Of a stretch of DNA of 64,000 nucleotides, positions 55,483 to 64,000 are shown piece by piece. The translations under genes and the position numbers were made by a program. The notes under the pieces were generated by a model. The model worked only from the letters and a program-made list of their open reading frames with translations, made no database searches and was not told where the DNA came from. Within the stretch, counting starts at the first letter, position 1. Every line of letters begins with the position of its first letter. Source of the stretch: Metaphire vulgaris (taxonomy: Eukaryota; Annelida; Clitellata; Crassiclitellata; Megascolecidae); assembly GCA_018105865.1 (NCBI GenBank), contig CM030856.1:9631653-9695652 (forward strand), read 5' to 3'.

Positions 55483-56230
55483 TATATGGTCGTGAATAGG
55501 GCGTTTTGAAAACCCGTGTCAACAACTTTTGCCACAATCCGAACACGAAAAAAAATAAACACAAAGACGGACGTAATAATATCCAAGTCCGCGTCGAAAT
55601 GCGATAGGATCATCCGTCAAAATTTATCCCCGTGTCCGTAAGTAAACCAAGACTTGCGCGAAGCCGAGTTTAGAAAGCCGACACGCCGCTGGCAAATCGT
55701 CGATCAATCATTGCTACTAGCAGTTACTCTTAGCGCAAAAATACACTATAGAAGTCTTTGATTGAACGTTAGAGCCAAAGCGCTAGTCCGTGATCACTGT
55801 GTTTTACGACTGTTTCTGCTCGATCGCATACTGAGCCTAGGACGTCAACATCGAAAATATACGATGGTGATCAGAAAGATGGAGTCTTGGGACTGCGGTA
55901 CGCGGTAATGGCGTAGCCTTTTGCGCCTAACTAACGCATCCGTAATTCGACAAAATCCTTCGTACGAGTTTCTTTCTAGATGTATCACCATAAAGCTCGA
56001 TTTGATTCGGCGACGCGATGATATGATGATGTCGGTGATGTCATAGAAACGCGCGTTGGAGAAAGAAAGGGCGTTTCGACACGCATATTCTGCAGAAAAA
56101 ACACAAAAAACACAAAACACAAAGTTAAACTGTAGCGGTGAATTTGACCACTATTTAAAGCACGCAGTCTGCCAATTTAAAAGATGGATGGAATATAGGC
56201 CCTAAGTCTCCTAAGATATACAGTAGGCCT
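55483..56230. other. Unique, non-repetitive stretch, no gene recognised
   Basis: Mixed-composition sequence with several CpG-containing words and one 91-codon minus-strand frame (55845-56120) rich in Phe, Cys and Arg, without a family match. It could be regulatory or hold part of a gene whose other exons are outside the window. Confidence 0.3.
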
Positions 56231-56237
56231 ACATGGC

Positions 56238-56436
56238 CAGAGGCGTAGCGACGGGGTATACCGGTATATAGGCCTATACCCCCCCCCAAAAAAAAAATCA
56301 GTCTACCTTAACGTTTTTTATGTGGTTTATATGTGTTTATATGCGGTTTATATGGTTTAAATGGTTTATAGTGAAGATTTTTACCCCCCCCAAAAAATTA
56401 CATATACCCCCAATCAAATTCCTGGCTGCGTCCCTG
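56238..56436 (+). mobile_element. Family D hAT-like MITE, perfect 8-bp duplication
   Basis: 199 bp; flanked by TACATGGC at 56230-56237 and 56437-56444. Confidence 0.88.
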
Positions 56437-56896
56437 TACATGGCATGAAGAATCCATTACGCGATCGTTAGAACCATCCTCATTCAGCAGGTTTTGCTGA
56501 TTCATTACTTAATGGTCCGGAAATTATCATCGAACTGGCAATGCCTGGATTCTTTTGCTCTGCTGTTTCGGAATATTTAAAAAAAATTATCTGATTCTTT
56601 TTCATTTAAATCGCTCAAATCAAAGTGTATTTTCGAACCGAGGCTAAAACGGCATCTCTTCCAGTGTCTGCCCCCTACTGGTTCCCCACCATCCTGACTG
56701 ATACCTCCGACACAGAACCAATCTTTACGAGATGAATCTGAAGTAACATTGATTGATACCTTTTGGGTATTAGAACCGTGGTTATAGGCTACATGCAAAT
56801 GAAACATTCATCATCATCGTTATCTTCGTCGTCATCACCATCAGCAACAATAACAGCAATTTAGTAGAATTCGTACTGGTAGCAACATCAGCAGTT

Positions 56897-56908
56897 GTAG
56901 TAGTAGTT

Positions 56909-56979
<71 letters not shown>

Positions 56980-56994
56980 CAAAGTAGTCGTATC

Positions 56995-57032
<38 letters not shown>

Positions 57033-57308
57033 AGTAGTGGTAGTAGTAGTAGTAGTGGTGGTGCAGTGGTCAAAGTGGTCAGTCAGCAGTGGTGGTGGTG
57101 GTGGTGGTGGCAGGTGGTGGTGGTGGTCAGTGGTCAGCAGTGGTGGTGGTGGTGGTGGTGGTGGCAGCAGGTGGTGGTGGTGGTGGTGGTGGTGCAGGCA
57201 GTGGCAGTGGTGGTGGTGGTGGTGGCAGGCCTGGTGGTGGTGGTGGTGGTGGCAGTGGTGGTGGCAGTGGTGGTGGTGGTGGTGGTGGTGGTGGTGGTGG
57301 TAGTAGTG

Positions 57309-57374
<66 letters not shown>

Positions 57375-57375
57375 A
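56897..57375 (+). repeat. TAG - TGG - TAG compound microsatellite
   Basis: About 480 bp: TAG units to about 57055, then TGG units with CAG interruptions to about 57302, then TAG again to 57374. Long open frames on both strands here are repeat artefacts. Confidence 0.95.
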
Positions 57376-57722
57376 TAGACTGACTTTTTGAATAGTTTCG
57401 GAAGTTATTAGCATCAGCGTCAATCTAAAGTATTATTAATTATTGTTGCTATTATAGAAACATGGAATACGATTGCCTGTCAATCAGTTTCAGCATCCAT
57501 GGGTGTTACGCCATCTTCTTTAAATCACGAACTGAGGATGAATTGATTGGCATCTCCGTTTATAATTTAATTGCAGAAGGCACGCCAAGAAGACGCTCTG
57601 GTGAGGAAAAGTGAGCTGATGCATGACTGGAAATCAATTTCTTAAAATCCCCCGAAGGCAGCGTTAATTCCTCTACCGTGCGTCCTCTGACCACCTGGTA
57701 CTACCAGGCTGGTAGCCCTAAT

Positions 57723-57796
57723 GGCGAGACTGTCTGTCTCTGTCTATCTGTCTGTCTCTGTGTCTCTGTCTCTGTCTCTGTCTCTGTCTCTCTCTG

Positions 57797-57872
<76 letters not shown>
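57723..57872 (+). repeat. TCTG then TC microsatellite
   Basis: TCTGTC units grading into pure TC. Confidence 0.93.
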
Positions 57873-57874
<2 letters not shown>

Positions 57875-57879
57875 TCTCT

Positions 57880-58560
57880 TCTGAGATCCAGATGAACAAA
57901 GATGGACTTCGTGGGCGATGGCTTCAAAGCTGATCTCCATGAATACACCGTCAACTCCCCTAACGAAGAATTCACAATTTGCCTTTACTCTCTAAATCTG
58001 ACTTCATGCTGCGCTGTTGCAAAAAGACTATCAGACGATTTTTTTAAAAATTTGTTACTCTCAAAACTATTCTCAAAGAGTGAGCGCACAGTCTGTTGTA
58101 AATTACCCATAAATTGTGAGACATTGCCTACAAGCGCTCATGGATCCACCGACCTTTGCCCGACCGACAGCCCACCTTCCCTGTAGCCATTTCAAGAAAG
58201 ATTAAGCGCATAAGAATAAGCAGCAACTACTGTACTACTTTCAAAAGCACTATATAAATTTACGAGATCTTACTTTACTTTAGTCCGGCTCTGCCTGTGA
58301 CAACCTAATCTCTTCTAATGAGTCCAGTATCTGACCTATGGCGGTATCGTCTAATCTGCGCTCTCGCTTGAGTAATGAGGCGAAAATACTCCAGATAAAC
58401 TAAGACTTTGTCGCAATATTGTGCAAATCAAGCAAAACGATCGCTTCTTCAAGGCGACACGACAGAGGGGTAACTTGCATTTTCCACCAGTGTAAGGGGC
58501 GAGACAAACACAAGAAAGGTTGTCTGAAAAGAATGGAAGCACCAAGTTCGTGTGGTGTGT
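57880..58560. other. Non-repeat stretch between microsatellites, no gene recognised
   Basis: A 94-codon plus-strand frame (57902-58186) starts MDFVGDGFKADLHEYTVNSP. Its end runs into AGCACTATATAAATTTACGA, which looks like the 3' end of a LINE (size plus tail TTTACTTTAC), so it may be LINE-derived. Confidence 0.3.
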
Positions 58561-58564
58561 GGTT

Positions 58565-58632
<68 letters not shown>

Positions 58633-58804
58633 CAGGGCGCGATTTGCGGAGGGGAAGGGAGAAATCTCCCCCCACTGCCCAACTGCATCCCCTCTACTGC
58701 TACATCCCCACCACTACATCCCCCACTGCTACAGTTTCCATCAACTATATCCCCCCAAGCTCGACATATCCCTCCCACTGCTCCAGGTCACAAATCGCAC
58801 CCTG

Positions 58805-58901
<97 letters not shown>

Positions 58902-58917
58902 CAGTAGCAGTAGTAGG
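58565..58917 (+). repeat. TAG microsatellite split by a MITE
   Basis: 58565-58632 and 58805-58917 are one TAG tract interrupted by the element at 58633-58804. Confidence 0.93.
58633..58804. mobile_element. hAT-like MITE inserted in a TAG microsatellite
   Basis: 172 bp; CAGGGCGCGATTTGCGG ... CACAAATCGCACCCTG; flanked by GTAGTAGT on both sides, which is the microsatellite itself. Confidence 0.75.
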
Positions 58918-59306
58918 TAGTAGTTTCGGAATAACTAGTAACCGTAGCAATTATTTTGGATGTACAGTATCGTCACATTGTTGATGAGACTTGCATTTTA
59001 CAATCTATGAAATGAAGCTGCTCAATAGGCCATTGCCGAAGATTAAGCGCATTCAAAAGCCAACTGGCTAAACCGCTAAAGCATGGCCATAAAACAAACA
59101 GCGTATAGGAGACGCCCGAATGGAGTCGCTCTTCTTCTATGGTAGCATCGCAGACGCCGCGTGACGAAAGAGGAAGATTAAAAATTTACAAGGAGACGTT
59201 TTATCGGCGTCGTCTCTTTCTGGCGTTTTTGTCGGATGCGGTGAATTTTTCGATAGAACCCCGACAGCGTCATTCGAGTGCTAATGGATTTTTCGATACT
59301 TACTAT

Positions 59307-59704
59307 CAGAGGCGTAGCGACGGAAGGGGGCAGTGGCGTATTTAGGGGGTACGCTACTGAGCCATAGCGTACCCCTTTGGTCTTTGGTCGTTGGTTCTTG
59401 CTTTCCTTGTCACCAGGTTTTAGAAGGGCGATAACCTTTATTTTGCATGTCACCACGTTTATTTTTCGAACTTTTTCAATTTCAGCATACCCCTTTGAGC
59501 CTTTCTAAATACGCCCATGGAAGGGGGGTATATCGGTATACCGATGTACCCCTCCCCTCACAAAAAAATCAGTCTACCTTAACGTTTTTATGTGATTTAC
59601 ATGTGGTTATATGTGGTTTATATGGTTTATGTGGTTTATAGTTAAGATTTATACCCACCCAAAATATTTATACCATCCCAAATAAAATTCCTGGCTACGC
59701 CCTG
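59307..59704 (+). mobile_element. Family D element split by a second hAT-like element
   Basis: Outer: CAGAGGCGTAGCGACGG ... TGGCTACGCCCTG, flanked by CTTACTAT at 59299-59306 and 59705-59712. Inner element at 59331-59519. Confidence 0.88.
59331..59519 (+). mobile_element. Inner hAT-like element (CAGTGGCGTATTTAGG ends)
   Basis: 189 bp; right end TTTCTAAATACGCCCATG; flanked by GAAGGGGG at 59323-59330 and 59520-59527. Contains two CATACCCCTTTG-like blocks in inverted arrangement. Confidence 0.85.
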
Positions 59705-60052
59705 CTTACTATTGCAGTGCACTCTGCAGCTGCCGCAGCAGATTTTATTTAACCAAGGTTAGATCAGAGATGGTCATGGGTTGGGTTAATGATCCATGGG
59801 ATGGATCGGGTCGGGTCAGACTTTTCCATATTTATGGTGTGTTGGGTTGGGTCGGAAATTAAGTCATGGTTTAAGAAATTGCAATGTATTGCGGTGGGTT
59901 GGGTTGAGTCAAGTAACCCAATTGCCGACATGGGTTGGGTTGGGCTGGAGATTTGATGGGTTTGGTTCTAAGAAATGAACCTATGACCATCTCTGGGTTA
60001 CATATCGCGGAAGTATGACGAATAAGGAGAATAGTCTGCCCAGGAGATACCG

Positions 60053-60054
<2 letters not shown>

Positions 60055-60121
<67 letters not shown>

Positions 60122-60151
60122 GTCATCATCGTCATCATAATCGTCGTCTTC

Positions 60152-60207
<56 letters not shown>
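60055..60207 (+). repeat. ATT microsatellite with TCATCG interruption
   Basis: Two ATT arrays around a short CATCATCGTC stretch (60120-60150). Confidence 0.93.
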
Positions 60208-60597
60208 GCACTTAAATAATGAATAACACAATTACGAATTATAACGCAATTTTAAGAATCCTAGGAGGCTAAGTTGGCCCGTGTGGAAACTACTGTAGGG
60301 CCTAATAACTCTCAACATCAATCGGACGAAATAAGCTTAGACATTAAAAGAGACAGCTAATCCGCGTATGTACTTTGAACAAACAAGAGGCTTTCTTGTG
60401 TTTGCATTAAGTGCTTAGGTCTGCTTTCTTTATCGCCTAAGCCTCGACGTTTCTAGAAAAATATCATATTTTATAGTTATCTAGACTGTTGCGAAGTGTC
60501 ACTTATGGTGCAGGGAAGACCCCAGGCAAGTAATTCCACTCGGCGTCCGCAGTGGAACTGACGGCACATCAAAGCGGACATGAAAAGGTTCGAGGAG

Positions 60598-60792
60598 CAA
60601 GGGCGTAGCGACGGGAGGGGGTATATCGGTATAAATACCCCCCCCCCCAATCAGTCTACCTTAATTAAAGTTTTTTATGTGATTTACATGTGGCTACATG
60701 TGGTTTATATGGTTTATGTAGGTTATAGTTCAGATTTATATCCACCCAAAATATTTATACCCTCCCAAATCAAATTCCCGGCTACGCCCCTG
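60598..60792 (+). mobile_element. Family D hAT-like MITE, perfect 8-bp duplication
   Basis: 195 bp; CAAGGGCGTAGC-type left end, GGCTACGCCCCTG right end; flanked by TCGAGGAG at 60590-60597 and 60793-60800. Confidence 0.88.
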
Positions 60793-61103
60793 TCGAGGAG
60801 GAGGAGACGAAAAGAACCATTTTTTGACAAATGGAAAAGTGGTTCTGAATCAGCAAGGTTTCAGATATCTCCCCGTGTACTTTGTACTACGCCATCTATC
60901 GAAATTTCGAATCAGTCTCGAGGCTTTATTCGAGGCGTAGCCGTTCACGAGCAAGAAATCGACGCCGCCGCCGAAATTAAAGATCTTATCTCTGCCGCCG
61001 CCGCCGCCGATCGATCAGATGAGACAGCAATTTTGGCACCGCTTATCTCCAGGTGCGGAACAGGTCAAGTGCAGGTTTTGATGTTGTCGAGTATCTTCGA
61101 GTA
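60793..61103 (+). other. GC-richer ORF segment of unknown nature
   Basis: About 100 codons open from the family-D end to TAA near 61104, with an alanine run (DLISAAAAADRSDE) and charged residues. The composition is unlike the neighbouring AT-rich DNA. No family recognised; the part before 60793 in the same frame is transposon sequence. It may be an exon of an unseen gene or a CpG-rich regulatory segment. Confidence 0.25.
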
Positions 61104-61345
61104 AATTTCCCGTTATCAATTAAGACGATGGTTAGAATTAAGAAATTCACAAAGTTATCCGATTGAACGGTCTCAGCCGAAAGTAACTCTCATCAATATA
61201 TCGATATAACCCGTGTCAGCTCGGCTTGATGATACTTAATATGACGATTCATATAGGGGCTGTATATACTTATATATATATATACTATTATGCGTACAGA
61301 ATACTGTATAAGTCCTTCGGGAACTAAGTACCGATGGCCTATACG

Positions 61346-61501
61346 CAGTGCTTATTCTAGGTCTTCTCGGAGGGGGGAATCCCCCCAGTTTTAAAATCCC
61401 CAAAGTTTTTATATGTTGGAAAAAAGTGTGGAGACTCATACCTTTCCCCCCCCAAACATTTCAAAATCTCCCCAATGTCAAGGTGGCTAGAATAAACACT
61501 G
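61346..61501 (+). mobile_element. Family A hAT-like MITE, perfect 8-bp duplication
   Basis: 156 bp; CAGTGCTTATTCTAGGTC ... GGCTAGAATAAACACTG; flanked by CCTATACG at 61338-61345 and 61502-61509. Confidence 0.88.
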
Positions 61502-61510
61502 CCTATACGC

Positions 61511-61549
<39 letters not shown>
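61511..61549 (+). repeat. TA microsatellite
   Basis: Begins right after the right target duplication of the family-A copy 61346-61501. Confidence 0.9.
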
Positions 61550-61550
<1 letters not shown>

Positions 61551-61559
61551 TATTTGCAC

Positions 61560-62100
61560 TGGACAATCTCCATAATACCTTGGACGAATTCGTTAGACAA
61601 CCCTAATTTAGCCTAAGCTCTGCAAATAATTGTTTTATCTAACTATAACATGATTAAATAGTAAATCATTAATTCTGAATTAATTAACGTCATAGAAGCG
61701 CTTTGATATAATATCAAAGTGGTTTGATTTGTTATGATTGCGCGCAATTTACCTTTCGAAAACTGCGTTTCTTTATGACCAAAGCCGTGTACAGTGTATT
61801 TCGTAAAACTATCTCTCTGGAAAATCAATTCCAGCGTTTAATGGTCATATAAACAGCTCGTGCCACGATTGATAAGGCACCGTGTGCCGCCGATTTTCAC
61901 GCATCGATGATTTTCAATTTCTTCGCGAGTCACGAAGCATTAAGTCGACGATGGAAATGTTTGTAAATTTCTTGTCAATGTATGCCACATCCGTTCATGC
62001 ATAACTTGCCGCGTCAGAGGATGTTGCGTTCCGGTTAGCGTGACAACCAGCCAGATTGTTTATTGAAGGATTGACTGCTTTTAAAGAAAATATTGTTTGT
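61560..62100. other. Unique stretch, nothing recognised
   Basis: No long frame, repeat family or RNA-like structure seen, apart from an ATATCAAAG/CTTTGATAT palindrome at about 61700-61720. Confidence 0.3.
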
Positions 62101-62107
62101 CTGGGAG

Positions 62108-62235
62108 TGGAAGATGGCAGAGTGGGTTACGCGCTGGAGCCGTAGGCTGACCGAGCGAGGTTCAAGCCCCCGTTAGCGCCCCTAGTGGCTTTCAAACAGG
62201 CGCTAATGCCTCCTAAGCCACTTTAAATCACGCTA
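62108..62235 (+). mobile_element. tRNA-derived SINE (family G), copy 4
   Basis: GGAAGATGGCAGAGTGGGTT, GAGGTTCAAGCCCCCGTTAG, GCGCCCCTAGTGGCTTTCAA, CCACTTTAAATCACGCTA. Confidence 0.7.
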
Positions 62236-62266
62236 CAGTTTTATTAGTAGGTTTTAATCGGTTTAA

Positions 62267-62338
62267 CCCCTTAACTGGGGATCCCGGATATATCCGTCCA
62301 TTTTACACTGAGTTACAGTTAAATACACAGTTAAGGGG
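62267..62338. mobile_element. 72-bp piggyBac-like mini-element with TTAA flanks
   Basis: CCCCTTAACTG at the left and CAGTTAAGGGG at the right, with TTAA immediately outside both (62263-62266, 62339-62342). TTAA is the piggyBac target duplication. No coding capacity. Confidence 0.6.
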
Positions 62339-62455
62339 TTAAGGATGTTAGTCTCTTCCCCATTGATAGAGACTAATTCCCCAACGAAGGTGGAAAATGT
62401 TGGGTTTTGGCCACTAGTGGTGGAAATTTTAATCGTAAAGTAGCCAGGTCACGTC

Positions 62456-62611
62456 CGGGGCGTAGCGACGGGGTATACCGGTATATATACCCCCCCCAAA
62501 TCAGACTACCTTAAATTTTTTATGCGTTTTTAAAGATTTTCTAAGTTTTTACAGATTTATACCCCCATGTCACATTATACTCCCCAAATCAAATTTCTGG
62601 CTACGTCCCTG
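62456..62611 (+). mobile_element. Family D hAT-like MITE
   Basis: 156 bp; CGGGGCGTAGCGACGGGG ... GGCTACGTCCCTG; flanks GTCACGTC / GTCACTTC (7 of 8). Confidence 0.82.
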
Positions 62612-63225
62612 GTCACTTCTGATGGGGGTGGGTGGGTAGAATACTGATGATAATTACAGAAGAAGCAATTTTGACACAAAGAACCCTGAACGCGCGAAGA
62701 ATCACTGAGATGATCTGAAATGTTATCTTTCGATCATAACTATTTACGCACAAACCGTTAAAACAAAACCAATGCAATGCTCTGTTTTTCGCATTCTCTC
62801 GCTCACAGTCATCAAAGACGAAAATCCGTAACGAATAATCTCGGACACGAATAAACTGGAACCAGCTTCAGAGCTTCTGCTGGGGAACCAGTACATCATA
62901 AATGGCAAAGATAGATGTGGAAAATCACCTGGTCAGACAAGGTGACACACACAGGTAGGCCTAAGCCGGGCGGCGCAACGGACTGAAAAAGCAGGGGAGC
63001 AGCAATTAGGCGGTGAGATGAGACCGTGGATCAGATGGATGAAGATGGAGCTATAAGAGCAGCAAAAGCAGAAATACAGGAGACAGGAAGACGAAGTTTC
63101 AGCTCGATCCTTTACTGTAAGGCCCAAGCAGTTTCCTTGTATTGAGAGGAATAGCAGGAAATTGCAAAATACAACGATATCTATCATCTTTTTCGCTAAC
63201 GTCGCTACATCGCCGATTGCATAAC

Positions 63226-63309
<84 letters not shown>
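63226..63309 (+). repeat. AAT microsatellite
   Basis: About 28 AAT units followed by TGCACTCTCAAGGCACTAA, a repeat tail also seen beside ATA tracts at 39286 and 54595. Confidence 0.93.
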
Positions 63310-63310
<1 letters not shown>

Positions 63311-63502
63311 CACTCTCAAGGCACTAAAAAAATTCTGGGTTATCAATCGATAATAATATTAATTACTGTTATTATAATTATAATAATGATAATAACTTTT
63401 CTCAATAATTAAGTTAATCATTGGCATTCTAACATACACCATTGTTAGCCCATAAACGAATAACCTGATAAAGGAATGTAGCCTGCAAGTTGTTGGCATC
63501 TC

Positions 63503-63508
<6 letters not shown>

Positions 63509-63599
<91 letters not shown>

Positions 63600-63613
63600 C
63601 CTCTCTCTCTCGT
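63509..63613 (+). repeat. CT microsatellite
   Basis: CT units with single T and CC interruptions. Confidence 0.93.
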
Positions 63614-63684
63614 CTCTGTAACAGTATAATTGATATTTGCGCTTCTTAATTTTCATTAGCGTCTCACGTGGCGTTCCTTTCAAG

Positions 63685-63852
63685 CAGGGTTATTTCTAGG
63701 ATTATCAATTTGGTGGAGTGTCGGTATAATATTTTGTGGTCCCTGCCGAAAAAAGCCTGACAAGCAAAAAAAGTCACATCAGGCTCAGATTGGTGGGATG
63801 GGGTGTCGGTCTCAGATTGGAGGGCGTTGGGAGGGGTGTAAAAATATCCCTG
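63685..63852 (+). mobile_element. Family L hAT-like element, perfect 8-bp duplication
   Basis: 168 bp; CAGGGTTATTTCTAGG ... TAAAAATATCCCTG; flanked by CTTTCAAG at 63677-63684 and 63853-63860. Contains CCTGACAAGCAAAAAAAGTC. Confidence 0.85.
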
Positions 63853-64000
63853 CTTTCAAGAAACAGTACAGGAAAATTCTGACAAAGATCCGATCAGCAG
63901 CATATATTGTGACTATCGCTTGTATTAGCTTAGCGGTTTGTAAACTGAATCGTGTCGCACATTTGCAGATCCGAGAGTTTTTGCCGTCATGCTTGGCAAT

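Noticed and set aside
55845..56120. 91-codon minus-strand frame as a gene
   Set aside because: No domain, no splice context, no repeat or family match; listed only as an unassigned unique stretch.
57025..57423. Long open frames of poly-Val/Gly/Trp or poly-Leu/Pro
   Set aside because: Entirely due to TGG/TAG trinucleotide repeats; open in several frames on both strands with no non-repeat coding sequence.
57576..57599. Possible 24-nt microexon with TTTAATTGCAG acceptor and GTGAGG donor
   Set aside because: Good splice-like ends but no neighbouring coding exons or family similarity to support it.
58520..58984. 154-codon poly-Val frame
   Set aside because: TAG microsatellite read as GTA, plus a MITE; not a gene.

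Overview
This window is eukaryotic (metazoan) nuclear DNA: AT-rich, with interrupted genes using GT-AG introns and a very heavy load of short transposable elements and microsatellites. There are no bacterial-style operons, rRNA genes or CRISPR arrays. The gene content and repeat style suggest a marine invertebrate, possibly a deuterostome. I cannot name the species; the phylum is inference.

Two host genes can be reconstructed exon by exon, and they point away from each other. (1) On the minus strand, positions 402-8766 hold eight consistent exons of a calbindin/calretinin-type hexa-EF-hand calcium-binding protein (174 residues visible, four complete canonical EF-hands, stop codon at 402-404). 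A TATA box with a short ATG exon at 19525-19593 is a plausible start, but the EF1 and EF2 loop exons were not found. (2) On the plus strand, positions 30202-47549 hold 18 exons that join in frame into a 496-residue SH3BP2 (3BP2)-like adaptor: N-terminal PH domain, acidic YLEP segment, proline-rich linker and C-terminal SH2 domain.

Most of the rest is mobile DNA. At least ten families of 75-400 bp non-autonomous elements have CAG(T/G)G-type inverted ends. Many copies have perfect or near-perfect 8-bp target duplications, which is the hAT signature. Several insert into each other, the best case being three elements deep at 26516-27491. Other classes are TA-flanked mariner/pogo-like elements, a TTAA-flanked piggyBac-like mini-element, a family with GGGGCTGTCC ends, tRNA-derived SINEs, many 3' ends of LINEs with simple-sequence tails, and decayed Gypsy-type and other reverse transcriptase fragments. 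At 52198-53987 a 1.79-kb element with inverted ends carries a broken, cysteine-rich multicopy protein.

Layout: 1-8.8 kb calbindin-like exons with element-filled introns; 8.8-19.5 kb putative long 5' intron(s), or intergenic DNA, full of elements and LINE/LTR relics; 19.5-30.2 kb shared intergenic space between the divergent genes; 30.2-47.5 kb SH3BP2-like gene; 47.5-64 kb no recognisable host gene, but SINEs, the 1.79-kb element, large TAG/TGG/ATT/CT microsatellites and more nested hAT-like elements. All splice sites were assigned by eye from consensus, reading frame and family similarity.
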